64,000 nucleotides of DNA from CAYNYF01 sp964401385. Lineage in GTDB: Bacteria; Planctomycetota; Phycisphaerae; SM23-33. The stretch covers positions 1 through 64,000 of the forward strand of contig CAYNYF010000006.1 of assembly GCA_964401385.1 (NCBI GenBank), read 5' to 3'. The notes under the pieces were generated by a model. It was not told where the DNA came from. It saw nothing but the letters and a program-made list of their open reading frames with translations, and did not search any database. The stretch's first letter is position 1; every line of letters begins with the position of its first letter. A program made the position numbers and the translations under genes. Below, in pieces: positions 18,501 through 24,187 of the stretch.

Positions 18501-19693
18501 TGAACGATGTCCGGCTGCACGCCGTCGCTGTCCTCGGTGATGGTCGCGAAGGTCAGCATCGTGTATTCGTTGGCCTCGGCGATGTAGACGCAGAAGACAT
18601 CCGCGTTCGAGGGCGGGTCCAGGGTGATGATGGCCAGCCGGGTCTCGTCGTTGGAGCTGAACACGCCGTACATGGTCGTCCCGTCGCTGGCCAGGTCGGT
18701 CATGTCGGCCTGGCTGAGCGTGCCGTTGAGGGGGGTGCAGTCGCCGGTGGTGGGGTCGATCAGGTACATGAGGTTGCCGGCCTGCCCGTACAGGGTGCTG
18801 TCGGCGAACTCCAGCCCGGTCATGGTCGTGATCGGGGCGTTGGCATTGCTCACGTCGACCAGCGGCAGCGGCCCCGGCCCGGCGACGCCGGAGGCGATGC
18901 CGATGATCAGGAGATTCGTCCCGTCGGTGCCGTAGAGCGTCCCGCTGCTCGGGTCGAAGGCGATGTCGTTGACGTTGCCGGCGGCCACCACCGTCTGCGT
19001 CGGGTCCACCGGCGTGGCCAGGCCGGTCACCGGGTCGATCGTGAGCAGGAACGGACCCGCCGGCGCGGGCAGAACCGGCGGGTTGGCCGGGTCCGGGTCG
19101 GTCATCGTGCCCACCGCGTAGATGACGCCGGTGGGGCTGACTTCCATGGCCGTGATGTCGTACTCAAACAGCGGCTGCGCGCTGTCGACCACGTACACCG
19201 CCGGGCCGATGGGCTGCCCGGTGGCCGGGTTCACCTCCCACAGCTCGCTGTTGTTGTTGTCGAAGGCCCAGATCGTCCCGGTCACCGGGTCGCAGGCCAA
19301 TGCCAGCACGGTCGCCGGGTTGCCCCACAGGGGGAAGGCCAGGTCCAGCGCGAACGTGGGCCCGGTCAGACCGCCGTTGACCGGCACGCCGTCCAGCAGC
19401 CCGCCCATCTGGGCCACGTCACCGGCGTCGAACCGCATCAGCTCCACGGTGCCGACGGGGTCCTTGTAGGGGAATACGCCGGTCCAGTCGTCGACGTCCG
19501 GGGGGGCGCCATAGTTGGAAAGCGTCACGCGGACCAGGCCGCCTTCGGAGCCGCGATAGATGAAGCTCGTCAGGCCTCCCCCGAACGGCACTTGCATCGT
19601 CGTCAGCAGCAGCCGGGGCTCAAGGCTTTCCAGGACCGGGGGCGAAAAGTCGCCGCTTTGCTTGCGCTTTCCGTCAGAACTCAACATGGGCAT
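9551..19693 (-). CDS. Giant LEPRxLL surface protein with beta-solenoid and C-terminal metzincin-like protease
   Basis: About 3380 residues. The N-terminus carries L-E-S-L-E-P-R-L-L-L-T (residues 21-31), the planctomycete LEPRxLL motif that marks large exported proteins. Residues about 60-800 contain propeller-like repeats (D-P-x-T-G-x, A-F-D-S-x-D-x-L-Y-G). A PPC-like beta-sandwich comes near 930-1050, then about 1500 residues of short solenoid repeats (G-S-I-G-R-I-x-L, G-N-L-T), a second PPC-like domain, and a C-terminal protease domain. That domain has H-E-L-G-H-I-L-G-L-N-H with His3319, Glu3320, His3323 and His3329, the metzincin zinc site. Starts at 19693 and 19687 are preferred after a GGGAAAGGG stretch; GTG 19732 is possible. 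The TAG stop lies in a repeat arm. Role is inferred: cell-surface adhesion or polymer processing. Confidence 0.88.
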   Translation of the reverse strand: MPMLSSDGKRKQSGDFSPPVLESLEPRLLLTTMQVPFGGGLTSFIYRGSEGGLVRVTLSNYGAPPDVDDWTGVFPYKDPVGTVELMRFDAGDVAQMGGLLDGVPVNGGLTGPTFALDLAFPLWGNPATVLALACDPVTGTIWAFDNNNSELWEVNPATGQPIGPAVYVVDSAQPLFEYDITAMEVSPTGVIYAVGTMTDPDPANPPVLPAPAGPFLLTIDPVTGLATPVDPTQTVVAAGNVNDIAFDPSSGTLYGTDGTNLLIIGIASGVAGPGPLPLVDVSNANAPITTMTGLEFADSTLYGQAGNLMYLIDPTTGDCTPLNGTLSQADMTDLASDGTTMYGVFSSNDETRLAIITLDPPSNADVFCVYIAEANEYTMLTFATITEDSDGVQPDIVQIFDAGGQPALSIADDAVGLRAPGNSGAVLVGGIPAAITGNPNQMIAAGTYRPYAYFASPLGTFPGGEIHAGIMTAGPIGEIVRYVEWDIDPGTGEPIQETDPITTLPTGELVILSVDPGLGTSVSALAADSLGAFFAVDNHTHMLMQGTYNPAGNPPATSAAVGMVVDSVDPSLAYTNIFALDFDSLDTLYGVATVARLVPGPPAPTGTYLITIDTTTGVVTRGAELNGATNITTIAFDSLDDLYGVDGDADQLVMIDTATGDVTEAVPGIGLTHDDDGSAVHVEGIAFDDVDVLWGVGEKLLYVIDPATGVATEVGEAGYDDLPALAFTSVYPNDLWSVTFWESAYRLVRLDPATPPQDMGRVLLGGTLAGEMDITGSLEILEVGFLYGNVDIHHDLGNLIVHTDAGGVPNPADGILTPEECVVRVGGTLDELDVYGTMYASVEATGLGAIPVPHDDMVDWNALPILELESEGPSGDDDRYVPWAEDGRLLTINNDTTGEAQFLFNASGNIVLWGTYWAEDGDVGNRVDRADYYAVSLMAGQTITIELAYGHISDPRLSFGMFGYIGVGLLDGELNLMGSYGWETVEDYGIGSYGTTLEPLVFTAPAAGVYYLVVEDYYEPEIAPGAGMSIDTAADYTYTMFVTNSTSATLGAVHVNADYAPAFTDVGLERNGHVVVKGGNLGAVQIDGYGNGLDIFVLGGGNAVAIRGGELGFSGPAPDDFAGGQVVCHGSIGLVESFAGDLNFTVVAGADGGMYNDNAGIQNVFSAARLFGGAGFEDPYLDEYLYGFSASGGIGSVFIGSHVDGFVEFRINSDNAGPAARLDLLDVRGDWGGLRTADPQISGVPFLIHGMNADIGMVHVTGTIYDLTGWTHPMTPVSFDDGTSSIVDDDGGGQIRISPGVLSNPDGTPVLVPDPTDPSGLRMMTVPSPYSYYVIPVHDPVTTGKVGGVLANLTMGGPGSISVVKPGDVADIGRLELTGPGNFAISGNGSISAYHVVGTDVTALRNTTSGVIASANFGTSVDTIELKGSLGGIIGSLDQWVWGYEPAPAGSYMGWFRGQINGLQVGGDITNLRVGGWLGDALITGRAENIAVNTDNLTLPEELGGRGFEGVVGVVHVGDLGQFNVGDGLADDGSSDVAMAAIISDAGIDRVTIDGAGRVLNGSVLAVTYIDQVTGRNGAVDTAIIGAMDLDSFLVYKGLTAHTGWIGTVDFSGPGAAIDGAAIYGQYILKISTSTNSDGIRTSYFHGNQPLINQLTIGQILAGGPGMYDCMIAAMGSIGPIRGVGSTGDLRENEIRASDSVTEISGRDLYANVIDVPLNIGRLAGTRDVYGNVEVSFGSLGTLSVGRDFAGNYFRVAAELKSGRIAGLFYESTLDFYGPYAVMGSMDVSGNISGAILSAGSIDSLISRAGVISADVETVANNTTGDIGYISAFGGYSGGLDVAGSVKKFYSYSSLGVDPSTLPSGTPRRFNIAGDLDFLTVKASRGSPPVHLYTALYVGGDIGRVDVDGSLYADLEVNGGLKSLTIDGDMGGWFDLGGGPVRLGNVRVLGAMKRFSMPAGASIVGDLTIGGSIGRITLRDRAGIPGTGDILGNITSLYGSVDGISLTNGMLVGNVTAAGSIGRISLRGTATDPANITGNLTAQGGGVAGITIKNGNLDADVTAMTGGLDRLDIRNGSALAGHTISVTGNIRSINIRNGDLRSDVIATGGLGRLNITGSDLTGNLTIGSDVGSISVSGDVIGSTIWVGGLLKSFRATNLTNATLASLYGMDRIDLKGNVTNSQIVGGYNAASAELHSARIKSVRVAGNWTSSVAAVGVDPVDGNFTTQADNTVAPGVSTFGKLDVRGGIFGAGNLVIADTSIDTTPAGMPAATAPLVPFVPPLGPPAQQFIAGTTVIGGVSFTLRGSGVGSFDPVANAIVLNGTTDRSSLKVNNPGAARQVTLIAGDDDSFSTLSFTGNLELGNTNLDGLVKRLTLGDAVAGAAWFLYGGVQTMATNGIANADIVMGELGTWRMSGGFLASSLTADAITRSMTIAGNLAAALTTTAGPVKALTVKGDVTGDVTADNGLGRFRSGNVSGDVTVVRGDLTQMQVTGNFTGNLDVQQGYLGRFDIRNGSFSDPSVDSALRALTGIGSFSISGGAARGLISTNGPIGRITARGGEFGSRVRAGRGIGSVTVDTLQGALLASGGDIGRVSVRGNMTDSDIVAGLDPADGGYDAGLGGEFANVRFDGRTPPAWRSLDNMDQLAGGSIRSVTIGGNMTASSIAAAVSPGPDKWFGTDDDQVRGAGYIYRASVRGYVTGSGNPTQHFGIYAASEMPKVSGSGLFWPVGNFEVGTLAASSGSPRVVDVQIPKAHEGNWIRIYFDHDIDISTINTGAIDPTQPNTLDLVVSRNSVFGPGEADDVNITDDVAHTISYDSVTHSITLRLSASGTWQALNKGTHFLLTIDGSVVTDRRGNLLDGEYSSVYPSGNGVPGGDFVYRLMCGDAGGTEATAAELTGDNPLLVLNQPLAIEGYIGDNPGGGDDIDVYMVDVSEGDVLYWFSPTYGLYTYYVYTYYTESVAGLLAPSLSSAYSGAFSPVGYRATADGSVYIWVESLFLPPQLEPYTLNVLLFNDGNSNFAFDDATQAATPLTWMGSVAKPGIDEQEISAPDDVDLFSLGVLPAYTELTLSLETVLIGSPLKAKMAVFNSTGDLVGNITFGDELIGDDIPSPAPQVTLTDTVLTPAADTYYVAVAGFGFEVDDSLLVFDTDFRLADMGKYRLTLSQQPGSAPVFPRQRVYLNFTGGVADFLNLYDDTIETYQEPFSATTFGFEHTDTQALLNAVVDTVNTIYTDPMLGAGLTNIEFWTVPPGGDFSTIFVGCNLGPEVGFIGLSEKIDTLNSDLADDAVVWGGEVATVYSAATGYTLNQIGKTLGNVAAHELGHILGLNHVQQTVMDNWLMGYGDWSGDRPLTTHASLMTTPNYEFLIGYQNSIASLWSVA

Positions 19694-20137
19694 GCCCTTT
19701 CCCGTCGAATTCACACACAACTTAGCAACCACCGCCGGCTGTACATCGTCAGCGCAGCCCCGTGGGGTCCGTTATCGTAGCACATCCGGCTGGCGACCTC
19801 CAGGAGGGCTCGCTGCAAAAAGCCATGGCCGCGGGTGCTCTTGCGGCCGGTGCGGGGACACCTGACCTCAGCCACGGGAAGCGCTCAGGCAGGGTCCTTA
19901 CGACTCCAACGGCGGTCATCTCCTCGCTCGCGCTGGACAAGGCAACCGGCGCCCGTTTACGAACGGTCCGGGGTGCTCGCCGGCTCTTCGGCCGGCAACC
20001 TCTGCCGGGCGTGGTTACTCGCACGTCCTCAACTTCTCATGATACAAGCACGTTCTCGCCCCCGCAAGGTCAAAACGCTCGGAACGTGCGCCCGCGGGCG
20101 CCACAAAATAGCGGCGGCGCGGTGGTGGAGGCCAGCG

Positions 20138-20216
20138 AGTAGGGCGGGGCTACGGCCCGGCGGAAGCCCGCCATCTTTCCTGCGGCGGGGCGGCGGGGCG
20201 GTAGCCCCGCCCTACT
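20138..20216. repeat. 16-bp perfect inverted repeat of the GTAGGGCGGGGCTAC family
   Basis: AGTAGGGCGGGGCTAC at 20138-20153 is exactly complementary to 20201-20216, with a 47-base G/C-rich spacer. The same core occurs in the three 61-bp repeats at 33644-33795, so this is a dispersed family within the window. Confidence 0.75.
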
Positions 20217-20517
20217 GTTCGGCTGAAGCCCTTGCCTATCAGGCGGAGTGCCACAATCCGCCGGTGCACGTGTGCGCCCGCGGGGGGGGCAGGGGCTTTG
20301 ACGCCGACGCCGCCCGCCGGTTCCCCCAAGCCTTTGCCGTTGCGGGGCCCGCCGGCCGCTGGCCCGGATATTTCATGACGTTCTTGCGCACATTGCCAGA
20401 AGATGCTTTCACGACCGAAGTGATAACGATAACTGCAGACGAGGTACCCTGACAGGCTGTTCCTTCCGGCGCCGGCATTTGGGTCGCTCGGCAAGGCCGC
20501 ACAAGCGAGATTCCGCA

Positions 20518-20538
20518 GGCGTATCTCTACGATACGCC
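20518..20538. repeat. Perfect 8-bp stem hairpin
   Basis: GGCGTATC, a 5-base loop, then GATACGCC. It lies in the gene-free stretch about 100 bases from the terminator of the first PEP-CTERM gene. Function unknown. Confidence 0.6.
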
Positions 20539-20628
20539 GAGGACAGCTCGCGCGGAGAACGCAGCGGACGCCCCCAAAGGCCCCGCCGGACGTGAGAAGG
20601 TCATGAAATGTTCGGGCTAACCCCTCGG

Positions 20629-20667
20629 CGCAAAAAGTAACCCCCGGGTGTCAGAGACACCCGGGGG
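20629..20667 (-). terminator. Rho-independent terminator of the first PEP-CTERM gene
   Basis: A perfect 12-bp stem (20641-20652 with 20656-20667) and a 3-base loop lie 40 bases after the stop codon. On the minus strand they are followed by TTACTTTTTG. The same structure recurs near 21935 and, changed, near 23231. Confidence 0.9.
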
Positions 20668-20707
20668 TATTGGCATCCTTGCAATGGTTGCCTTCCAACA
20701 ATCGGGC

Positions 20708-21541
20708 TTAGCGCCTCTTGCGAAGCAGCATGCCGACAGCACCGAAGCCAAGCAGCAGCATCGTGGCCGGCTCGGGAATCGCCCAGACCTCGAGGGCAGC
20801 AGCCGCGCCCGGGCAGCCCCACTGGCCGCGGTAGTAGATCTGGTGGTTCAGATACTCCTCCGACCACATGCGGAGGCCGCGAACGTCGGGGTCGTTGATC
20901 AATGCGGCAAGGACCGCCGCATCCACGGGGGCCTTCATGTTGCCCATGGCGATCGGCACGGTCGGGACGAAGCCCACGAACGGAACGCTGTTCGTCAGCT
21001 CCGGCAGACCCCAGAAGCTGACCTGGGCGCCGTCGGTCGGGTCGATCCACGGGACGTCGCCGGCGGCCGTAGAGCTGGCATACAGGTCACACGCGCCCAT
21101 GCTTAGCTCCGGGTTGCCATTGTCGCACTCATACGCGGTGCCATCACCCGGTGCAGCGTTCGCCACGTCGAGAACCAGCCAGTCGTTGACGGAGCTGAAC
21201 GCTCCGAACCAGACGACGGCCGACGGATTCGGGCCTTCCCAGTTCACGCCGGTGACGGCGTAGCGCACCTGCCAGCCAGTGTAGCCGCCGGCCGGCACGG
21301 GCTGGGCCAACTGGTCTGCCAGGGCCGCCAGTTGGTCCTCGCTCCAGTCGGCGTAGTGGGTCGACTCCTGCCTGTCCTTGGCCCACCGGTCGTTGTTCTT
21401 GCGGGCCCGGTTCTCCAACGGAGTGGACGTGTTGTTGGCGTTGTCACGGTCGCAAACGTACCTGGCGACCATGAGATCGGCGGCCACGCCAGCCGACGCA
21501 AACATACACACAACAGCCAGAATTGCTAGTGTCCTCATCAT
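20708..21541 (-). CDS. PEP-CTERM sorting-domain exported protein, copy 1
   Basis: A 277-residue exported protein. The signal peptide is residues 1-21 (hydrophobic core then A-G-V-A-A). The C-terminus is a textbook PEP-CTERM signal: P-E-P near residue 256, a hydrophobic helix (M-L-L-L-G-F-G-A-V-G-M-L-L), then R-K-R-R. Exosortase recognises this tag and transfers the protein to the cell surface. The middle has several Cys (C34, C140 and others) and no recognised enzyme domain. Two adjacent ATG codons follow GGAGG at good spacing. The gene has its own sigma-70 promoter, a long leader and a terminator, and is nearly identical to the gene at 22005. No exosortase gene is in this window. Confidence 0.93.
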   Translation of the reverse strand: MMRTLAILAVVCMFASAGVAADLMVARYVCDRDNANNTSTPLENRARKNNDRWAKDRQESTHYADWSEDQLAALADQLAQPVPAGGYTGWQVRYAVTGVNWEGPNPSAVVWFGAFSSVNDWLVLDVANAAPGDGTAYECDNGNPELSMGACDLYASSTAAGDVPWIDPTDGAQVSFWGLPELTNSVPFVGFVPTVPIAMGNMKAPVDAAVLAALINDPDVRGLRMWSEEYLNHQIYYRGQWGCPGAAAALEVWAIPEPATMLLLGFGAVGMLLRKRR

Positions 21542-21760
21542 CCTCTTTGCCTCCTATTTCTAAGATTGGAAGTTGCCGTTTCGCCGTCGGCCAAACGGCG
21601 AAACCCTCGCACAATAGACATGCACATCCGATAGAAATCTAGCGATACCTGTTACACTTCGGCATGCACCCTCCTTTCCGTGCAACCTCTTCACCTCACA
21701 GTTCGATATGCAATCGCAGCGGCCGGATTCCCTCAGGCCATTGCGACCCTTCCTTAGGCT
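21542..21760 (-). promoter_or_regulatory. Structured 5' leader of PEP-CTERM copy 1 (about 219 nt)
   Basis: From the predicted transcription start near 21760 the minus-strand leader contains, in order: hairpin P1 (21714-21746, 11-bp arms with one mismatch in this copy), an 8-codon upstream ORF with a strong ribosome site (21639-21665), hairpin P2 (21582-21613 area, arms GTTTCGCCG/CGGCGAAAC), then the GGAGG site of the main gene. It matches no riboswitch consensus that I know. Details of folding are by eye. Confidence 0.6.
21639..21665 (-). CDS. Candidate leader peptide uORF (8 aa) before PEP-CTERM copy 1
   Basis: An ATG at 21665 sits 4 bases after GGAGGG and opens MPKCNRYR followed by TAG. 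It ends about 98 bases before the main ATG. The second copy keeps start, length, ribosome site and stop, and changes only N to D plus one silent base. The peptide could act through ribosome position, as in attenuators, but translation has not been shown. Confidence 0.45.
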   Translation of the reverse strand: MPKCNRYR

Positions 21761-21766
21761 CCTGGC

Positions 21767-21795
21767 ATTATCACCCAAATTCCGGTTTCTGTCAA
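21767..21795 (-). promoter_or_regulatory. Consensus sigma-70 promoter of PEP-CTERM copy 1
   Basis: On the minus strand TTGACA (21790-21795) is followed by a 17-base spacer and GATAAT (21767-21772). Both boxes are near perfect and the spacing is ideal. Transcription would start near 21760. Confidence 0.85.
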
Positions 21796-21920
21796 TAGAT
21801 TTTCCGGACTTTTCCCAGCCAGGGAGGCACCCCGAGGGGCCAGCGGCCCCGAAATCCCACATAAGTACCTTTGGGAAAATCGCTTGCTTGGGGCCTCCGC
21901 GGGTGTTGGCCTTCAGGACG

Positions 21921-21961
21921 GGCGCAAAAAGCAACCCCCGGGCGCCAAGGGCACCCGAGGG
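21921..21961 (-). terminator. Terminator of the second PEP-CTERM gene (imperfect stem)
   Basis: The arms 21935-21946 and 21950-21961 pair at 10 of 12 positions and are followed on the minus strand by a TTGCTTTTTG tract. It is the diverged twin of the terminator at 20641. Confidence 0.8.
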
Positions 21962-22004
21962 TATTGGCATCCTTGCGATGGTTGCCTTCCAACGATCGGC
22001 TGGC

Positions 22005-22838
22005 TTAGCGCCTCTTGCGAAGCACCAGGCCGACAGCACCGAGGCCAAGCAGCAGCATCGTGGCTGGCTCGGGAACCGCCCAGACCTCGAGGGCAGCAGC
22101 AGCGCCCGGGCAGCCCCACTGGCCGCGGTAGTAGATGTTGCCGTTCAGATACGCCTCGGACCAGCTACGCAGGCCGCGAACGTTGGGGTCGTTGATCAAT
22201 GCGTCAACGACCGCCGCATCCACGGGGGCCTTCATGTTGCCGAAATTGACCGGTACGGTCGGGACGAAGCCCACGAACGGAACGCTGTTGGTCAGCTCCG
22301 GCAGACCCCAGAAGCTGACCTGGGCGCCGTCGGTCGGGTCGATCCACGGGACGTCGCCGGCGGCCGTAGAGCTGGCATACAGGTCACACGCGCCCATGCT
22401 TAGCTCCGGGTTGCCATTGTCGCACTCATACGCGGTGCCATCACCCGGTGCAGCGTTCGCCACGTCGAGAACCAGCCAGTCGTTGACGGAGCTGAACGCT
22501 CCGAACCAGACGACGGCCGACGGATTCGGGCCTTCCCAGTTCACGCCGGTGACGGCGTAGCGCACCTGCCAGCCAGTGTAGCCGCCGGCCGGCACGGGCT
22601 GGGCCAACTGGTCTGCCAGGGCCGCCAGTTGGTCCTCGCTCCAGTCGGCGTAGTGGGTCCCTTCCTGCTTGTCCTTGGCCCACCGCATGTTGCACTTGCG
22701 GCCGCGGTTCTCCAACCCATTGGACGTGTTGTTGGCGTTGTCACGGTCGCAAACGAACCTGGCAACCATCAGGTCGCCGGCCACGCCGGCCGACGCAAAC
22801 ATACACACAACAGCCAGAATTGCTAGTGTCCTAATCAT
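22005..22838 (-). CDS. PEP-CTERM sorting-domain exported protein, copy 2
   Basis: A 277-residue paralogue of the gene at 20708, the same length and offset by exactly 1297 bases. The central 140 residues are identical in the two proteins. Differences cluster near residues 21-57 (after the signal peptide) and in the last third, including L-N-G-N-I for L-N-H-Q-I. The C-terminal tag is V-P-E-P-A-T-M-L-L-L-G-L-G-A-V-G-L-V-L-R-K-R-R. A GGAGG site precedes ATG. The high identity reaches into the leader and promoter, so this is a recent duplication of a whole transcription unit. Expected fate: export, exosortase processing and surface display. Confidence 0.93.
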   Translation of the reverse strand: MIRTLAILAVVCMFASAGVAGDLMVARFVCDRDNANNTSNGLENRGRKCNMRWAKDKQEGTHYADWSEDQLAALADQLAQPVPAGGYTGWQVRYAVTGVNWEGPNPSAVVWFGAFSSVNDWLVLDVANAAPGDGTAYECDNGNPELSMGACDLYASSTAAGDVPWIDPTDGAQVSFWGLPELTNSVPFVGFVPTVPVNFGNMKAPVDAAVVDALINDPNVRGLRSWSEAYLNGNIYYRGQWGCPGAAAALEVWAVPEPATMLLLGLGAVGLVLRKRR

Positions 22839-23056
22839 CCTCTTTGCCTCCTATTCTTAAGATGGAAGTTGCCGTTTCGCCGTCGGCCAAACGGCGAAAC
22901 CCTCGTACAATAGACATGCACATCCGATAAAAATCTAGCGGTACCTGTCACACTTCGGCATGCACCCTCCTTTCCGTGCAACCTCTTCACCTCACAGTTC
23001 GATATGCAATCGCAACGGCCGGATTCCCTCAGGCCATTGCGACCCTTCCTTAGGCT
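22839..23056 (-). promoter_or_regulatory. Structured 5' leader of PEP-CTERM copy 2 (about 218 nt)
   Basis: Same order of elements as the first leader: hairpin P1 (23010-23042), uORF (22935-22961), hairpin P2 near 22879-22905, ribosome site. P1 pairs over all 11 positions here (one G-T), while copy 1 has one A-C mismatch. Confidence 0.6.
22935..22961 (-). CDS. Candidate leader peptide uORF (8 aa) before PEP-CTERM copy 2
   Basis: ATG at 22961 after GGAGGG encodes MPKCDRYR then TAG, the counterpart of the uORF at 21639-21665. Because the duplication is recent, sharing alone is weak evidence of selection. Confidence 0.45.
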   Translation of the reverse strand: MPKCDRYR

Positions 23057-23062
23057 CCTCAC

Positions 23063-23091
23063 ATTGTCACCCAAACCCCGGTTTTTGTCAA
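23063..23091 (-). promoter_or_regulatory. Sigma-70 promoter of PEP-CTERM copy 2
   Basis: TTGACA (23086-23091), 17-base spacer, GACAAT (23063-23068) on the minus strand. The -10 differs from copy 1 by one base (GATAAT to GACAAT), which should weaken it. Confidence 0.8.
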
Positions 23092-23220
23092 TAGATTCTC
23101 CGGACTTTTCCCAGCCAGGGAGGCACGGCGACGGGCCAGCAGGCCCCAAATCCCACATAAGTACCTTTGGGAAAATCGCTTGCTTGTGGCCTCCGCGGGT
23201 GTTGGCCTTCAGGACGGGCG

Positions 23221-23247
23221 CAAAAAGTAACCCCCGGCGACCGGGGG
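23221..23247 (-). terminator. Terminator downstream of the EMC3-like gene
   Basis: CCCCCGG (23231-23237), loop CGA, CCGGGGG (23241-23247), followed on the minus strand by TTACTTTTTG. It lies 48 bases after the stop of the gene ending at 23295. The T tract and flank match the terminators at 20629 and 21921, so the duplication boundary lies here. Confidence 0.8.
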
Positions 23248-23294
23248 CGCCCGCGGGCATTGGGCCTGGGCCGGCTTGGGTTTGGACGGCCGGG

Positions 23295-24173
23295 TCAGTA
23301 AATCCGGAAAACGCGCTTAAGGATGCTCACAAAGGGAATTGCGATCAGGAAATACGCCACCAGCCAGGGGGGGATGTACAGGAAGTCGATGCCGCCGACG
23401 ACGCCGAAGAGCTTCATCGGCTCCATCGCCAGCTCGATGCACTGGACGGGCCCGTCCGAGCAGGCGGTCACGGCCGGGGCGTACCGCCGGCCGCCGACCA
23501 GGAGCTGCTTGTCGTAGGTCCTGCCGCCGTAGCGGACCTTGAGGGTGTGCCCGCCCGGGCGGGCGGCGGGCCGGATCCGCCAGACGGCCACGCCCTCGAG
23601 CGGGGCGTCGATGCCGAAAAACGCCCGCGTGCGCGCGTTGAACGCGTCCCAGAGGCCGTTGACGGGCAGCGGCCGGTCCTTGCCCACCGGCTGGAGGCAG
23701 TCGCCCTCAATGACCACGCCTTCCTGCGGCACCAGGTGCACCGGCCGACCGATGGCGGAAATGGGCAGATACGCCTTGACCTCCAGCGGCTCACCCGCCC
23801 GGGGCGGGTGGTAGGCCAGCCGGGCAAAGCACCACGTCGCCAGCAGCGCCACCGGCACGATCGCCCACAGCAGCGGCTTCAGCTCGAACTTCAGCGACTT
23901 GACCTTGATCAGGGTCATGGTCGCCTTGTAGCGCTTCCTGGCCTCCTTCTCGCCGGCGCGGCGGGTCTGGCGGATCAGCACCCGCAGGCGCTTCCGGTCG
24001 CCGGCCGCGCGCTTGAGCCAGTCCTGGTCCGTGCACAGCAGCCGCACGAAGGCGAGGATGGCCGAGGTCAGGATCGCCACCACGAACAGGGTCAGGTCGC
24101 GCGGCAGCAACAGCGTCCAGCCCAGGACGTAGTCCATGATCGAAACGACGAAATTGCCGATTACTTCCAGCAT
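23295..24173 (-). CDS. EMC3/TMCO1-like (DUF106, Oxa1-superfamily) membrane protein, tentative
   Basis: A 292-residue membrane protein. Helix 1 spans about residues 20-45, followed by a long, highly charged Arg/Lys-rich helical segment (about 50-90) and helix 2 (about 98-118). Next comes a predicted beta-rich extracytoplasmic domain of about 140 residues and a last helix near 268-288. The order helix, charged coiled segment, helix recalls EMC3/TMCO1 and archaeal DUF106 proteins, relatives of the YidC/Oxa1 insertases. The large domain before the last helix is not typical of them. It is the final gene of a minus-strand run, 14 bases after the PEP-synthase-like gene. The family call is from pattern only. 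Confidence 0.5.
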   Translation of the reverse strand: MLEVIGNFVVSIMDYVLGWTLLLPRDLTLFVVAILTSAILAFVRLLCTDQDWLKRAAGDRKRLRVLIRQTRRAGEKEARKRYKATMTLIKVKSLKFELKPLLWAIVPVALLATWCFARLAYHPPRAGEPLEVKAYLPISAIGRPVHLVPQEGVVIEGDCLQPVGKDRPLPVNGLWDAFNARTRAFFGIDAPLEGVAVWRIRPAARPGGHTLKVRYGGRTYDKQLLVGGRRYAPAVTACSDGPVQCIELAMEPMKLFGVVGGIDFLYIPPWLVAYFLIAIPFVSILKRVFRIY

Positions 24174-24187
24174 GTGCGTGCTCGTGG

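Larger units (their letters stand above)
19733..20640. other. Gene-free region with inverted repeats
   Basis: About 900 bases with no convincing gene; the ORFs present have Arg/Pro/Ala-rich shadow composition and no ribosome sites. The region should hold the promoter of the giant minus-strand gene, but I could not pick a confident one. It contains the 16-bp inverted repeat at 20138-20216 and a perfect small hairpin at 20518-20538. Confidence 0.6.

Noticed and set aside
9479..19780. Very long plus-strand ORFs (1256 and 1423 codons) opposite the giant surface-protein gene
   Set aside because: They are antisense shadows in GC-rich DNA: Val/Gly/Asp/His-rich translations without domains, ribosome sites or signal peptides, while the minus frame has LEPRxLL, repeats and a protease motif.
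19733..19830. Sigma-54 promoter (GG-N10-GC) upstream of the giant gene
   Set aside because: A GGCC...TTTTTGCA stretch looks similar but the GG to GC distance is 12 or 6, not 10.
20150..20494. 114-codon minus-strand ORF in the gap-free region 19733-20640
   Set aside because: Pro/Gly/Arg-rich, crosses the 16-bp inverted repeat and has no ribosome site.
21542..21760. Known riboswitch (c-di-GMP, cobalamin, TPP, glycine, fluoride) in the PEP-CTERM leader
   Set aside because: I compared consensus cores by eye and found no match; hence reported only as an unclassified leader.
21560..22048. Minus-strand ORF of 162 codons spanning the first leader and second terminator
   Set aside because: It runs through terminator and promoter sequences in a different frame from the uORF and lacks any domain.
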